Below are positions 16,511 to 26,040 of a stretch of DNA of 64,000 bases, in pieces; the first letter of the stretch is position 1, and each line of letters begins with the position of its first letter. Origin of the DNA: Pseudescherichia sp031998825 (lineage in GTDB: Bacteria > Pseudomonadota > Gammaproteobacteria > Enterobacterales > Enterobacteriaceae); NCBI RefSeq assembly GCF_031998825.1, contig NZ_DAMACX010000016.1:17329-81328 (forward strand), given 5' to 3'. The position numbers and the translations under genes were made by a program. The notes beneath the pieces are model-generated. The model ran no database searches, was not told where the DNA came from, and saw only the letters and a program-made list of their open reading frames with translations.

Positions 16511-17094
16511 GCGTCTTGCGGCTGTTCGCTGGTAGCCGGCTCGCAGCGCGCCTGTAGATCCTGCATAAAAGCGGCGCTCAGCGTCGCCGGGGCCACTATG
16601 CGGATGTCAGGCAGCCAGTAGCGTAACCAGCGAAACAGCGTGTTCTGGTCGCTGATTGCCGTTGTAATGGTAATGCTCCCGTCATGGTGCTCCTTCAGCA
16701 GGCGCTGAGCAGGAAAAAACGGTCGGCGCGTCACGAACGTGGCCGCATGGGCAGAGACATGCAGCGTCACGTCGGCGCTGTTTATACCTTTACGCAGGGA
16801 CTGACCCTCATGATGCGGAAAAAGATGCGCAACGCCAGCAAAGCTGGCGAACTCGGCCAGATGGCCCGCATGGAGCGATGGCAGCAGGTCCGCTGTCAGC
16901 TTAAAGCGCCCGCTCGATACCTCGTCCAGCACGTGGGCAAGCCTGGCGAGATCCCGGTAGGCCGTTCGCTCCGCAATGCCAAACCGCTCGCAAAGCCAGG
17001 TTTTATCGATGGTGACGCCCTGATAGAGCGCGCCAAAGGTTTCGCACAGGCGCTCAATGAGCAAATCGTATTTTGTACTGCCGTTATCCTTCAT
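16507..17094 (-). CDS. HTH/WYL-type transcriptional regulator (short form)
   Basis: A 195-residue protein. The N-terminal HTH contains IDKTWLCERFGIAERTAYRDLARLAHVL. The middle and C-terminal parts look like a shortened WYL/WCX regulatory region, ending in LFRWLRYWLPDIRIVAPATLSAAFMQDLQARCE. It is shorter than typical WYL regulators (about 300 residues), as are several enterobacterial relatives. WYL regulators often sit by defence or mobile genes. Its targets are unknown. Confidence 0.75.
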   Translation of the reverse strand: MKDNGSTKYDLLIERLCETFGALYQGVTIDKTWLCERFGIAERTAYRDLARLAHVLDEVSSGRFKLTADLLPSLHAGHLAEFASFAGVAHLFPHHEGQSLRKGINSADVTLHVSAHAATFVTRRPFFPAQRLLKEHHDGSITITTAISDQNTLFRWLRYWLPDIRIVAPATLSAAFMQDLQARCEPATSEQPQDA

Positions 17095-17523
17095 TGTTTA
17101 CGTCCCGAAAGAGAAGGTCTTGAAAGGCGTTAAGATCTAATAATTAACGGCAGGCGCGTTGAAAACTATAATTATTTTTTTTAATTGAGTATTTACTCAC
17201 TATAAAATTCATACTTTTTATTGATGGCGCGCTACATATATGAACAATTCTAATAATTTTTTATCACTCTTTAGCAATACTCAACTGGAAAAAGGGATTG
17301 CCAGCACTATACTTAACCGAAATTAACAAAATATATCTATAACTCTTTTTCTATTAAAAATTGCTCATGCAAAAGCATGAGGGAAAATATAACCCCTTGG
17401 ATATACGCTTAAATTTCTTAAAGTTTTAACCGTTACCGCTTCGGTAAATTACGCTGCCCGTTATAAAAATTGATATTCGTTGGTTACGGATCACAAAAAA
17501 TAAAAAACGCAGGAGAGAACGGG
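17095..17523. other. AT-rich intergenic region before the fusion gene
   Basis: A 429-bp gap, much more AT-rich than either flank. It contains a perfect 7-bp hairpin CTCATGC-AAAA-GCATGAG (17364-17381) without a T-run, about 140 bp upstream of the fusion gene start. Such AT-rich promoter regions are typical H-NS targets. No ORF of note. Confidence 0.5.
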
Positions 17524-20500
17524 ATGCCTATATTTGACAGCTTTTGGCAGGGGGGGTATGAGGGTGCCGATCACCGTAACGGTCAAGGTATGCCGCTCTC
17601 AATGAACGACATTACCGGGCACAATGCCAGAGTGCTAAGCGATTATATTTCTTTAAAGAAGTTAAATATTTCAACGGTACGGGAGAGCGTAGGCTGGCGT
17701 CTCGTTGAGCAGCCTCACGGATATGATTTTTCATCCGTTGCCGAAAAGATGCAGGCCGCAAACGAGGCCGGAGTACAAATCTGCTGGACGATCTGCCACT
17801 ACGGCTGGCCGGACGATACCGATATTTTTTCACCCGATTTCGTGCCTCGCTTTGCGCGGCTCTGCGGGGCATTGGCCCGTTTTTTAGCGCCCTGGTACGT
17901 CTCTTCGCCCGTCTACTCCCCGGTCAATGAGATCTCGTTTACCAGCTGGAGCCTCTCGGTAGGGTTTTTCCGCTGTTCTGCGCCGCCGAGCATGGCTACG
18001 GGAGAAGAGAGCAAGCGCCAGCTGGTACGCGCAACGATTGCAGCCTGTGACGCTATCTGGGCTGCCGATCCCCGTGCACGCATTTTACACTGCGACCCGA
18101 TTATTCATCTGGCCGCGCCGGACGAGAGTCCGGAATCGCTGGCCGCTACAGCAGGCCATTACAATTCACAGTATCAAACCTGGGACATGCTCTCGGGAAG
18201 AGTAGAACCGGAGCTGGGCGGGGCACCCCGTTACCTCGATCTCATTGGCGCGAACTACTATCACGATAACCAGTGGGAGAGCGGCAGCAACGCACGCCTG
18301 TGGTGGCATCTTGGCGATCCCCGGCGGGTCCCCCTTAGCCACATGTTACAAACGCTTTACCGTCGCTATGAGCGTCCGATCCTGCTGGCTGAGACCAGCC
18401 ACGTTGGCAGCGGACGCGGGGCATGGATAAGCCAGATAGCGACAGAGGTAGCCCAGGCGCAGCTGGCAGGCGTCGCGCTACATGGGGTATGTCTTTATCC
18501 CGCCATCGATCGGCCCGACTGGGAGGATTTGAGCCGTTGGCATCGCAGCGGACTATGGGAACTTGACCATCAGGGCACGGACCCACTGGCACGCATACTT
18601 GATCCTGTTTATGCCGCCGCTTTGCAAAAGGCGCAGCACACACTGGGTCTGTTCCAATCCCGATTATGCGATCTGAATGACGCTAAGAATAGTAGCGACC
18701 CTATGAAAAAACTGTATATCTTTAGCCATCTGCGCTGGGACTTTGTCTTTCAGCGCCCGCAGCACCTCCTGACCCGGCTGGCGAAGCACTACCAGATCTA
18801 CTTTATTGAAGAGCCCACGTTCGCGCCTCCGCCCGCCAGCTTAAGCCTGACGCACCCTGCGCCCAATGTGACCGTGATAAAGCCGCATACGCCGCTTCAG
18901 GTGCATGGCTTCCATGATAGCCAGATAGCCTACCTCCAGCCGCTGCTGGCAGATATTGTTGATGAAAATGAGTCGCCGCTGGTCTGGTTCTACACGCCGA
19001 TGGCGCTGCCGCTGCTGGCGGTCTTTAACCCTTCGCTGGTGATCTACGACTGCATGGATGAGCTGGCCGCGTTTGAAAATGCGCCCAGGCAGCTTCTGCA
19101 GCGTGAATCCGCCCTGCTCAACCGGGCCGAGCTGGTCTTTACCGGCGGGCCCAGCCTCTATAATGCAAAGTCGGGGCGGCATGAGAATATCCACTGCTTT
19201 ACCAGCAGCGTAGACGCCATCCACTTTGAGCAGGCGCTTGACCGCAATAACTATCATCCGCTGATCAAGGATCTGCCGCACCCGCGTCTGGGGTATTGCG
19301 GCGTCATCGACGAGCGGATGGATCTCGATCTGCTGGCGGCCATTGCCGATGCTCACCCGGAGTGGCAGGTCATTATGGTTGGGCCGGTGGTCAAAATCGA
19401 TCCGGCAAGCCTGCCCCAGCGCCCTAATATTCACTATCTCGGCATGCAGCCTTACCAGGCCCTGCCTCATTTTCTGGCCGGGTGGGATGTCTGTCTGATG
19501 CCGTTTGCCCTTAACGCTTCAACGCGCTATATCAGCCCGACCAAGGTACTTGAATATATGGCTGCGCTACTCCCGGTGGTCAGTACAGCGATCACCGACG
19601 TGGTCGAGCCCTATAAGCATGTGGTGGCCATCGGCTACGATCGTGCGGGCTTTGTGCGCGCCTGTGAAAAGATGCTCGCCCTGACCCCTGAAGCCAGGCA
19701 GACGATGCAGCGTGAGATGAAGCGGATCGTTGATAGCACCTCCTGGGACGTCACGGCGCAGGCCATGCACGGCCTGATTGAGAAAGAGCTGGCAAAATCG
19801 GCCCTGCAACGCGTAGCGACCCCTACCCCACAGGCGGCAAATGATGCAGCACGTAAAAACACAGCGCTGAAGCTCAAACCTTCTCGCAGCGAAAATGCTA
19901 TTCCTGCCCGCTGCCTGATCCTCGGCGGTGGCCCCACGGGCCTGAGCGCGGCATATCACTACGGCTCGCAGGCGGTTCTGCTGGAGCGCAACGAGAGCGT
20001 CGGCGGCTGGTGCCGCTCCATTCAAGACGGCGGCTTTACCTTCGACTACGCCGGGCACATCATGTTCTCGAACGATCCCTATGTGCTGGAGCTGTATGAC
20101 ATGCTGCTGGGTGACAACCTGCACTGGCAGATGCGCGAGGCCTGGATCTATACCGATGGCGTCTACACGCGCTACCCCTTCCAGGGAGCGCTGTATGGTC
20201 TGCCGACCGAGACCATCAAAGAGTGCATTCTCGGCGCAATTGAAGCCAAGTACAGCAGCACGGCGCAGATGCCACCGGAGAATTTCGAACGCTTTATCTA
20301 TCAGGTCTGGGGCGCGGGTATCGCCAGGCATTTTGCCATCCCCTATAACCAGAAGCTGTGGACCGTGCCGCTCTCTGAGATGGAGACCTCATGGCTTGGC
20401 GGGCGCGTGCCGCTGCCGGATCTGGCTCAGATTGTTGAAGGTGCAGTAGAGCCGGTCGGCAAGCCGATGGGTCCCAACGCCCGCTTTGGCTATCCGTTGA

Positions 20501-21225
20501 AGGGTGGCTTCCAGGCGCTGATGTCGGCTTTTCTACCGCATATCAAAGGCGTAGTGGAGACCAGCAGTGAGATCACCCATATTCTGGCCAACCAGCATAT
20601 CGCGGTTCTCGCCGACGGCAGGCAGTTCCATTATGAGCAGCTGATCAGCACCATGCCCCTGCCGGAGCTGATTCGCATCATTGGCGATGAGGCCCCGGAC
20701 GAGGTGGTTGCGGCGGCGAACGGGCTGCACCATGTCTCGGTGCGCTGCGTAAACCTCGGCATTGGCCGGGCCAACCTCACCGATAAGCACTGGATCTACT
20801 TTGCTGGCGACACCATTTTCCACCGCATCTTTGTGCAGGGTAATACCAGCCCTGAGTGTAATCCGCCGGGCGGCTGCGGCCTGACCTGCGAGATCACCTA
20901 CTCCGAGCATAAGCCGCTGCCGGTTGATGGTCAGGCGCTGATCGATCGCTGTATTGCCGAGTGCATTGAGATCGGCATCTTTACTGCGGAAGATGAGGTG
21001 CTGGTGGCTAACCAGCTGGATATTCCCTATGCCTACGTAGTTTACGATCACGAGCGGTCGAAAAACGTCGAGACGGTGCGCCAGTGGCTGCTGACTCAGG
21101 ATATCGTGCTCGCGGGCCGCTACAGCGAGTGGGAGTACTACAACTCCGATCATGCGTTTATTGCCGGGAAAAATGCCGCTGAGAAGGTGAAGAACAGCGT
21201 CAGTCGGCGCGGAGCGGGCGCTTAA
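17524..21225 (+). CDS. Three-domain fusion: glycosidase-like, glycosyltransferase, UDP-galactopyranose-mutase-like flavoprotein
   Basis: A 1233-residue protein. Residues 1 to about 390 are a TIM-barrel glycoside-hydrolase-like domain (clan GH-A style), with a candidate acid/base Glu in SPVNEIS and nucleophile Glu in LLAETSHVGSG. Residues about 394-780 are a GT1/GT4-like glycosyltransferase beginning MKKLYIFSHLRWDFVFQRPQ. Residues about 796-1233 are an FAD-binding domain (LILGGGPTGLSAAYHY, LLERNESVGGWCRS) resembling UDP-galactopyranose mutase/protoporphyrinogen oxidase-type proteins. The ATG at 17524 has AGGAGAG upstream. The frame is intact throughout. It probably builds or remodels a surface or storage glycan; the product is unknown. 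Monocistronic, with a terminator 3' to it. Confidence 0.8.
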   Translation: MPIFDSFWQGGYEGADHRNGQGMPLSMNDITGHNARVLSDYISLKKLNISTVRESVGWRLVEQPHGYDFSSVAEKMQAANEAGVQICWTICHYGWPDDTDIFSPDFVPRFARLCGALARFLAPWYVSSPVYSPVNEISFTSWSLSVGFFRCSAPPSMATGEESKRQLVRATIAACDAIWAADPRARILHCDPIIHLAAPDESPESLAATAGHYNSQYQTWDMLSGRVEPELGGAPRYLDLIGANYYHDNQWESGSNARLWWHLGDPRRVPLSHMLQTLYRRYERPILLAETSHVGSGRGAWISQIATEVAQAQLAGVALHGVCLYPAIDRPDWEDLSRWHRSGLWELDHQGTDPLARILDPVYAAALQKAQHTLGLFQSRLCDLNDAKNSSDPMKKLYIFSHLRWDFVFQRPQHLLTRLAKHYQIYFIEEPTFAPPPASLSLTHPAPNVTVIKPHTPLQVHGFHDSQIAYLQPLLADIVDENESPLVWFYTPMALPLLAVFNPSLVIYDCMDELAAFENAPRQLLQRESALLNRAELVFTGGPSLYNAKSGRHENIHCFTSSVDAIHFEQALDRNNYHPLIKDLPHPRLGYCGVIDERMDLDLLAAIADAHPEWQVIMVGPVVKIDPASLPQRPNIHYLGMQPYQALPHFLAGWDVCLMPFALNASTRYISPTKVLEYMAALLPVVSTAITDVVEPYKHVVAIGYDRAGFVRACEKMLALTPEARQTMQREMKRIVDSTSWDVTAQAMHGLIEKELAKSALQRVATPTPQAANDAARKNTALKLKPSRSENAIPARCLILGGGPTGLSAAYHYGSQAVLLERNESVGGWCRSIQDGGFTFDYAGHIMFSNDPYVLELYDMLLGDNLHWQMREAWIYTDGVYTRYPFQGALYGLPTETIKECILGAIEAKYSSTAQMPPENFERFIYQVWGAGIARHFAIPYNQKLWTVPLSEMETSWLGGRVPLPDLAQIVEGAVEPVGKPMGPNARFGYPLKGGFQALMSAFLPHIKGVVETSSEITHILANQHIAVLADGRQFHYEQLISTMPLPELIRIIGDEAPDEVVAAANGLHHVSVRCVNLGIGRANLTDKHWIYFAGDTIFHRIFVQGNTSPECNPPGGCGLTCEITYSEHKPLPVDGQALIDRCIAECIEIGIFTAEDEVLVANQLDIPYAYVVYDHERSKNVETVRQWLLTQDIVLAGRYSEWEYYNSDHAFIAGKNAAEKVKNSVSRRGAGA

Positions 21226-21235
21226 CGCCATAAAA

Positions 21236-21264
21236 AAACCCGGAAGATATCTTCCGGGTTTTTT
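21236..21264. terminator. Bidirectional terminator between the fusion gene and katN
   Basis: A stem of about 11 bp, ACCCGGAAGAT with ATCTTCCGGGT, preceded by seven A and followed by T6. It would work on both strands for the convergent genes. Confidence 0.85.
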
Positions 21265-21279
21265 GTCTCTTACCGACGA

Positions 21280-22176
21280 TTACGGCGCTTTTTTAGCGGC
21301 GTCATTTTCAATCGGTGGAACAGAACCCAGGTCAGTACCGGTTACCGGGTTAACCGACGGGTCAGATGCGGTACGCAGCTTCATAGCGTCCAGGTTCGCC
21401 TGCTGCGGCCCCGGCAGCACGACGCTTGGTAAGCCATCGCCACCGTCCACGGCCGGCGGTGGGTTAGATACGTACTCAAAGTTCTCGTCTGAGTTCCAGC
21501 TACCGCGCACTTCACCACCTTCAGACATATTGAAGTAGGTGTTAGCGTACTTCTCGATCGGCGGCAGTTTTCCTGGCGGGAAGTTGTTGCGGATCGAGTA
21601 GAGCGCTTTTTCAAAGGAGATCTGGTGTGCCACTTCGCGCGTCATCAGGAAGCCCAGCGCATCTTTCACACCTGGATCGTCGGTCATGTTGATCAGACGT
21701 TCATAGATGATTTTCGCGCGCGCTTCAGCGGCAATATTAGAGCGCAGGTCAGCGGTTACTTCGCCGATGGTATCGATATAGGCTGCGGTCCACGGGAAGC
21801 CTGCGGAGTTCGTCAGCGACGGGCCACCGCCGTACAGCAGCGCGGTCAGATGGCTGTCATTACCGTTACCGGTGATTTTACGATAAAGATCGGCTTCCTG
21901 ATCGGTACCTTCCGCCAGGTCGCCTTTCGCGCCCTTGTTAAGCATCCCTACCAGAGAGCCGATAATTTCGAGGTGGCTTAGCTCTTCAGTAGCGATGTCC
22001 ATCAGCATATCTTTACGGCCCGGATCGTCATCCCCTAGCCCCTGAGTAAAGTAGCGGCAGGCTGCGGCCAGTTCGCCCTGTGGTCCACCAAACTGCTCAA
22101 GCAGGAGGTTAGCTAAACCGGGATTCGGCTCAGCAACGCGTACTGTGTACTGTAATTGCTTTACATGTCTGAACAT
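21280..22176 (-). CDS. katN: KatN, non-haem manganese catalase
   Basis: A 298-residue di-manganese catalase that disproportionates hydrogen peroxide in the cytoplasm. Ligand motifs: GPQGELAAACRY (Glu), IATEELSHLEII (Glu, His), NIAAEARAKIIYERL (Glu) and TREVAHQISFEKAL (His). The C-terminal tail wraps around the subunit in this family. In Salmonella katN is controlled by RpoS. Here the 340-bp upstream gap is AT-rich, in keeping with a stationary-phase promoter, but I could not define it. Confidence 0.92.
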   Translation of the reverse strand: MFRHVKQLQYTVRVAEPNPGLANLLLEQFGGPQGELAAACRYFTQGLGDDDPGRKDMLMDIATEELSHLEIIGSLVGMLNKGAKGDLAEGTDQEADLYRKITGNGNDSHLTALLYGGGPSLTNSAGFPWTAAYIDTIGEVTADLRSNIAAEARAKIIYERLINMTDDPGVKDALGFLMTREVAHQISFEKALYSIRNNFPPGKLPPIEKYANTYFNMSEGGEVRGSWNSDENFEYVSNPPPAVDGGDGLPSVVLPGPQQANLDAMKLRTASDPSVNPVTGTDLGSVPPIENDAAKKAP

Positions 22177-22516
22177 AGGCTCACTCCAGTGATTATTTAT
22201 TTTTTCAGCATCTTCACAACTACTGAATGATTAATAAATAAATGCTTAAATATGAAAACGTTAAATTTTCATATAAAGTCGTCGTACCGCTTATAAGGAT
22301 AGCCCATGTCAAAAAATTGGCAGTCATATTAATCCAAGCTTGACTTTTTAAGATAATTCCTAGCCAAAAATCACAGTAAAATATTCCCTTACAAAAAAAC
22401 GCAGAAATTACTTTATTCATGCTTTTGCTAACAGAATAACGGTATGTAAAGCGATCTGCAGCATATAACTAATCACATAAAGATCGCCTACTTCATTCGT
22501 AGCTTAACCTTTTAAA
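22177..22516. other. AT-rich gap between katN and the tccC-like gene
   Basis: 340 bp of AT-rich sequence. It holds the katN promoter and the 3' end region of the tccC-like gene. A 66-codon minus-strand frame here has no ribosome site or recognisable features and is not called. Confidence 0.4.
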
Positions 22517-25477
22517 TTATATGTATCCACTCGCTTGCCCCTGCATTTTAGACCATGAATGATCAGAACCATTAATGACATATTTATTTAAATTCTTTAT
22601 CTCTTTATACGGTTTATATAGCAACATTAGCTCTTGTGGATCCAGTTTTTTTACTTTACTCCCTAACATTTTTTTCTTTTGTTCTACCAGTCGATTTATT
22701 GTCTCGTTTAATTCCCTAATATTCAATCCTGAAAAGGCTTCATACATTGCCTGAGTAAATACATCAGGGCCAGCCAGCTTTAATATATTCGTCTCACCTG
22801 CCTTATAATTTTCAACCGCTAACTCGAGCGTTCTATCAATAACAGGGTTATTCGCTGACGCAGCAATGGGAGTATTAGGTATGGCCTGAGCTTTATCAGC
22901 AGAAGCGGCGTACTCTTCATTGACCATTACACCGCCCGGCGCGGAGAGCTGCGCAAAGGGCTGTTGCTGGGTATCATCGACATCTTTATATACCCCGCCC
23001 TCATATTTCAACAATAACAATCGCAGTATATCACTGGCCTGAGCATATCTTTTAGCTGCAACAGCCTCTTCATAATATTGAAAGGCTGGGTGCTCTTTCA
23101 TTTCAGCATAATGGGCATGTTGACGAATATCTCTAAGGTTTATTTTATCAGTTTTGAATGCATCTTGCAGAAATTCCAGAGCAGGCTCGTACCCCTGAAT
23201 CCCACTATCAAAATAGAGCGCCACATCGTAATCTTCATTCTTACTAGCAGTCTCTTTACTCAGGTCTACATTTGTACTATTCATTTTATTGGTGCCAATC
23301 CAAATCATGTGGATTTTCTTTGGGATATCTATTATTGGATATTTAGTACTTTCTTGTTCAATGCTCTGAGCAAACATCTCTTTTTTAGCCTGCCCTTGCC
23401 CAAAACAAGCAAAAACAGGCTTATTCCCATCTGGATCATAAAGAGAAACAGGGTTATTCCTTACCATCCGGAACAGATTCAAACCATCCACCTCGCCTGC
23501 CGGATCGGCGCTCACCCATCGGCACAGCCACGAGGCATAATAGCGATGGCCATAGTAGTACAATCCGGTGCCGTCTCTTTCCTTGCCCGAGTAGCGCACG
23601 GTTTTATACTCTGCTTCCACTTCATTGCGTGCCGCCCACACCGCCGTGCCGCCAAAGGGATAGTACTCCTCCCGGCTGATAACCTGGCCCTCACTGTCCA
23701 GCTCCAGCGACAGCGAGCCGATGTTGTCGTCCAGGCCCCAGCGCACCTGGTTGTTACCGATACCGTCCGGTTTTCCGGTTTCCCAGTGCAGTACCCGGAT
23801 ACCCGCCCGGCCCGCCTTTCCGCTAAGGACATGCAGCTCCTCGCTCAGGGACGGTGAAGCGCTGCTGCCCGCCGTCTCCTGCCAGCTTTTACGCAACTCC
23901 AGCCCCGGCAGGTAGCGTACCTCGTCGATATTCCACAGTTCGCTGCTGCCGTTCACCAGGGTTCGCGTCTGCTTGCGCACCCGCTGGCTGCCGCTGTACT
24001 GGTAAATTTCCCGGTCACTGTCGCCGCTGCTGCGGCTCACCAGCGTCACCGAGCGCAGGTTATTGCTGCCGTCCCACGCCAGCCCATCGGTGCCTGCGGC
24101 GCTTGCCTGGAGAGTTAACAGATTGCCGTTGCTGTCGAACCAGTTTTTCACCTCATCCGGGGTCTGCGCTCCGCCGTCATTCTGTTGCACGCTGCGGTTG
24201 GAGGTGGTCTCCGTGGTCATGGTGCGGGTGAAACTCCCCGCACCGGTATGCTTCAGGGTGGACAGATTACCGCTGTTGTCATACACATAACTGCGGGTGT
24301 AGTTTACATACTGGCTGCCATCCGGGGACATCACAGCTGGCAGGCCGCTGTACTGCATGCCGGTGTTGGTTGCGTTCTCGCGCCCGGTGGCGCTCAGCAG
24401 CTGGTAGAGCGCATCGTAAGTGAACAACCGTGCCCCGCTGGTAGCCTGATTCCGGTAATAGCGCGATGCCACGCTGCCGTCGCTCATCGAGGTAACATTG
24501 CCGGTAAAGTCATAGCCGTAGCTCAGCGCCTGAAGCGTGGTGTTATCCACCCGCTGCGCCGTCATGGTGGCGAGCCACTGGTTCTGCGGATCGTAGCCGT
24601 AAGTGGTGGTCACCCCGTTACCGGCCGCCTCCGCCAGCACCTGGCCCGCCGCGCTCCAGGTTATGCCCGCCAGCAGGGTCTGCGTCTCCCCGCCTGCCGG
24701 GGTCACATCCTGATAACAGACGTGGCCGCTGACATCATTTCGCCAGGCAAGTTTATGCCCGGCAGCATCCGTCTGGCTCAGCGTTGCGCCGCGGGCGTCG
24801 ACGGCAGTGGTTGTGGTATACACATCTGCCTCCAGCAGCGTTTCCCGCGCTGTGCCATCCTTCGGCCAGTCCGGTAGACTTTCCGCCGAAGCCAGAAAGC
24901 GCTGCGTCTGGCTGAGTACCGCTCCGCTGAGCGCCACTGAATTTATCTGCAGCAGGCCGCCGTCATTGTACTGTGCGACATTTATACCGCGCAGGTTGTT
25001 ACCCCGGGATCCATCATCCGCCGGACCGGCGTCGCCGTAGCCGCTGCGCCAGCTGACGCGGATGTCCTCGCTTCCGCTCAGCTGCTCGCAGCCGCTCTCA
25101 GGGCGTCCCAGCTCATCGTACGCCACGGTCTGCACCGTACCGCGCCCGTCACGGGTCCACGCCGGGCGGCCCGCTGCGTCAAACAGCGTTACCTGCTCGC
25201 CGCTGTCACTACTCTCCCGCTTCAGTAGCTGGCCTGCCAGCGAGGGCATGGTATGCAGGTTTGCCGGAGACGCGCTGTCTGTTGTCCAGGCGGCAAAGAG
25301 GCGCGGATCGCGGTGTATCGCCGCTCTGCTGGCATCATCCACGTACGTATGACTGACCAGCAGGCGCAGCGGATCGCCAGCCTGTTCCCGGTTCCAGTTA
25401 AGGGCGCGTACGGCCAGCCCCCGATTATCAGTGACGCTGACTACCGGCGTACCGGTGCCAACAATTGGATTGCTCAT
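22517..25477 (-). CDS. TccC-like RHS protein with TcdA/TcdB-type glycosyltransferase toxin tail
   Basis: A 986-residue protein. Residues 1 to about 680 are the RHS/YD-repeat shell of insecticidal Tc toxin C-subunits: the typical start TPVVSVTDNRGLAVRALNWNR, many repeats, and the core end GLYYYGHRYYASWLCRWVSADPAGEVDGLNLFRMVRNNP with DPDG. After this conserved junction the tail (about 300 residues, AT-richer) is a DXD-type sugar transferase: IPKKIHMIWIG, ASDILRLLLLKYEGGVYKDVDD, as in TcdA/TcdB-like glucosylating toxins. No TcA or TcB gene is next to it. The start is at 25477. The target is unknown; modification of host GTPases is a family-based guess. Confidence 0.85.
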   Translation of the reverse strand: MSNPIVGTGTPVVSVTDNRGLAVRALNWNREQAGDPLRLLVSHTYVDDASRAAIHRDPRLFAAWTTDSASPANLHTMPSLAGQLLKRESSDSGEQVTLFDAAGRPAWTRDGRGTVQTVAYDELGRPESGCEQLSGSEDIRVSWRSGYGDAGPADDGSRGNNLRGINVAQYNDGGLLQINSVALSGAVLSQTQRFLASAESLPDWPKDGTARETLLEADVYTTTTAVDARGATLSQTDAAGHKLAWRNDVSGHVCYQDVTPAGGETQTLLAGITWSAAGQVLAEAAGNGVTTTYGYDPQNQWLATMTAQRVDNTTLQALSYGYDFTGNVTSMSDGSVASRYYRNQATSGARLFTYDALYQLLSATGRENATNTGMQYSGLPAVMSPDGSQYVNYTRSYVYDNSGNLSTLKHTGAGSFTRTMTTETTSNRSVQQNDGGAQTPDEVKNWFDSNGNLLTLQASAAGTDGLAWDGSNNLRSVTLVSRSSGDSDREIYQYSGSQRVRKQTRTLVNGSSELWNIDEVRYLPGLELRKSWQETAGSSASPSLSEELHVLSGKAGRAGIRVLHWETGKPDGIGNNQVRWGLDDNIGSLSLELDSEGQVISREEYYPFGGTAVWAARNEVEAEYKTVRYSGKERDGTGLYYYGHRYYASWLCRWVSADPAGEVDGLNLFRMVRNNPVSLYDPDGNKPVFACFGQGQAKKEMFAQSIEQESTKYPIIDIPKKIHMIWIGTNKMNSTNVDLSKETASKNEDYDVALYFDSGIQGYEPALEFLQDAFKTDKINLRDIRQHAHYAEMKEHPAFQYYEEAVAAKRYAQASDILRLLLLKYEGGVYKDVDDTQQQPFAQLSAPGGVMVNEEYAASADKAQAIPNTPIAASANNPVIDRTLELAVENYKAGETNILKLAGPDVFTQAMYEAFSGLNIRELNETINRLVEQKKKMLGSKVKKLDPQELMLLYKPYKEIKNLNKYVINGSDHSWSKMQGQASGYI

Positions 25478-25626
25478 GGCTGACTCCCTGGAGAAAAAGC
25501 AGAATTAAACAGAAGGAGAGATCTTATTTATCAGGATAAAGAAAGAGGATGTATTAAGGCGTGCAATTAAGAGGTTATACTGCCTCAAAAGATAGTGTCT
25601 TTCCTGTGGGAGTTAAGGAGTCCGTA

Positions 25627-25983
25627 ATGCCCAAGCGTCGCAAATATGATGAAGTGCCCGCGTGCGCGATGGTTGCTACGCTCAACCTGCTTAACGGTCG
25701 CTGGAAGGGGGTGATCCTCTACTATCTGCAAACCAAGGGCACCATGCGCTTTAACGAGCTGCATCGCCAGCTGCCCGGCTGCACGCCGCGCCTGCTGGTC
25801 AAACAGCTGCGCGAGCTTGAAGAGGATGCCTTTATCACCCGCACCGTCTACCCGGTAGTGCCACCGAAGGTGGAGTATGCCCTTACCGATGAGGGACGCA
25901 GCATTGGGCCGATTCTTTGCCAGCTCAATGAGTGGGGAACCGGCTGGCTGGAGCATCGCGGATTACGCGAAAAAGCGGAATAA
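25627..25983 (+). CDS. HxlR-family transcriptional regulator
   Basis: A 118-residue winged-helix protein with the HxlR signature: an N-terminal Cys (PACAMVATLNLLNGRWKGVILYYL), the recognition helix region MRFNELHRQLPGCTPRLLVKQLRELEEDAFI, and YALTDEGRSIGPIL. The ATG at 25627 has AAGGAG upstream; the frame is open back to 25561 without a better start. HxlR proteins often sense reactive aldehydes or quinones through the Cys. Convergent to it is a broken quinone-oxidoreductase-like gene, a plausible former target. Confidence 0.88.
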   Translation: MPKRRKYDEVPACAMVATLNLLNGRWKGVILYYLQTKGTMRFNELHRQLPGCTPRLLVKQLRELEEDAFITRTVYPVVPPKVEYALTDEGRSIGPILCQLNEWGTGWLEHRGLREKAE

Positions 25984-26000
25984 CGATCCCGTAGCTCTGG

Positions 26001-26031
26001 TAGGCCGGGTAAGGCGAAGCCGCACCCGGCG
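26001..26031. repeat. REP-type palindrome
   Basis: GCCGGGT...ACCCGGC with the central AAGGCGAAGCCGC typical of enterobacterial REP elements, between the convergent hxlR and oxidoreductase genes. Confidence 0.75.
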
Positions 26032-26040
26032 TTTCCTGGC

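Noticed and set aside
19567..20331. Minus-strand open frames inside the fusion gene
   Set aside because: The plus strand has recognisable domains throughout; these have no family features.
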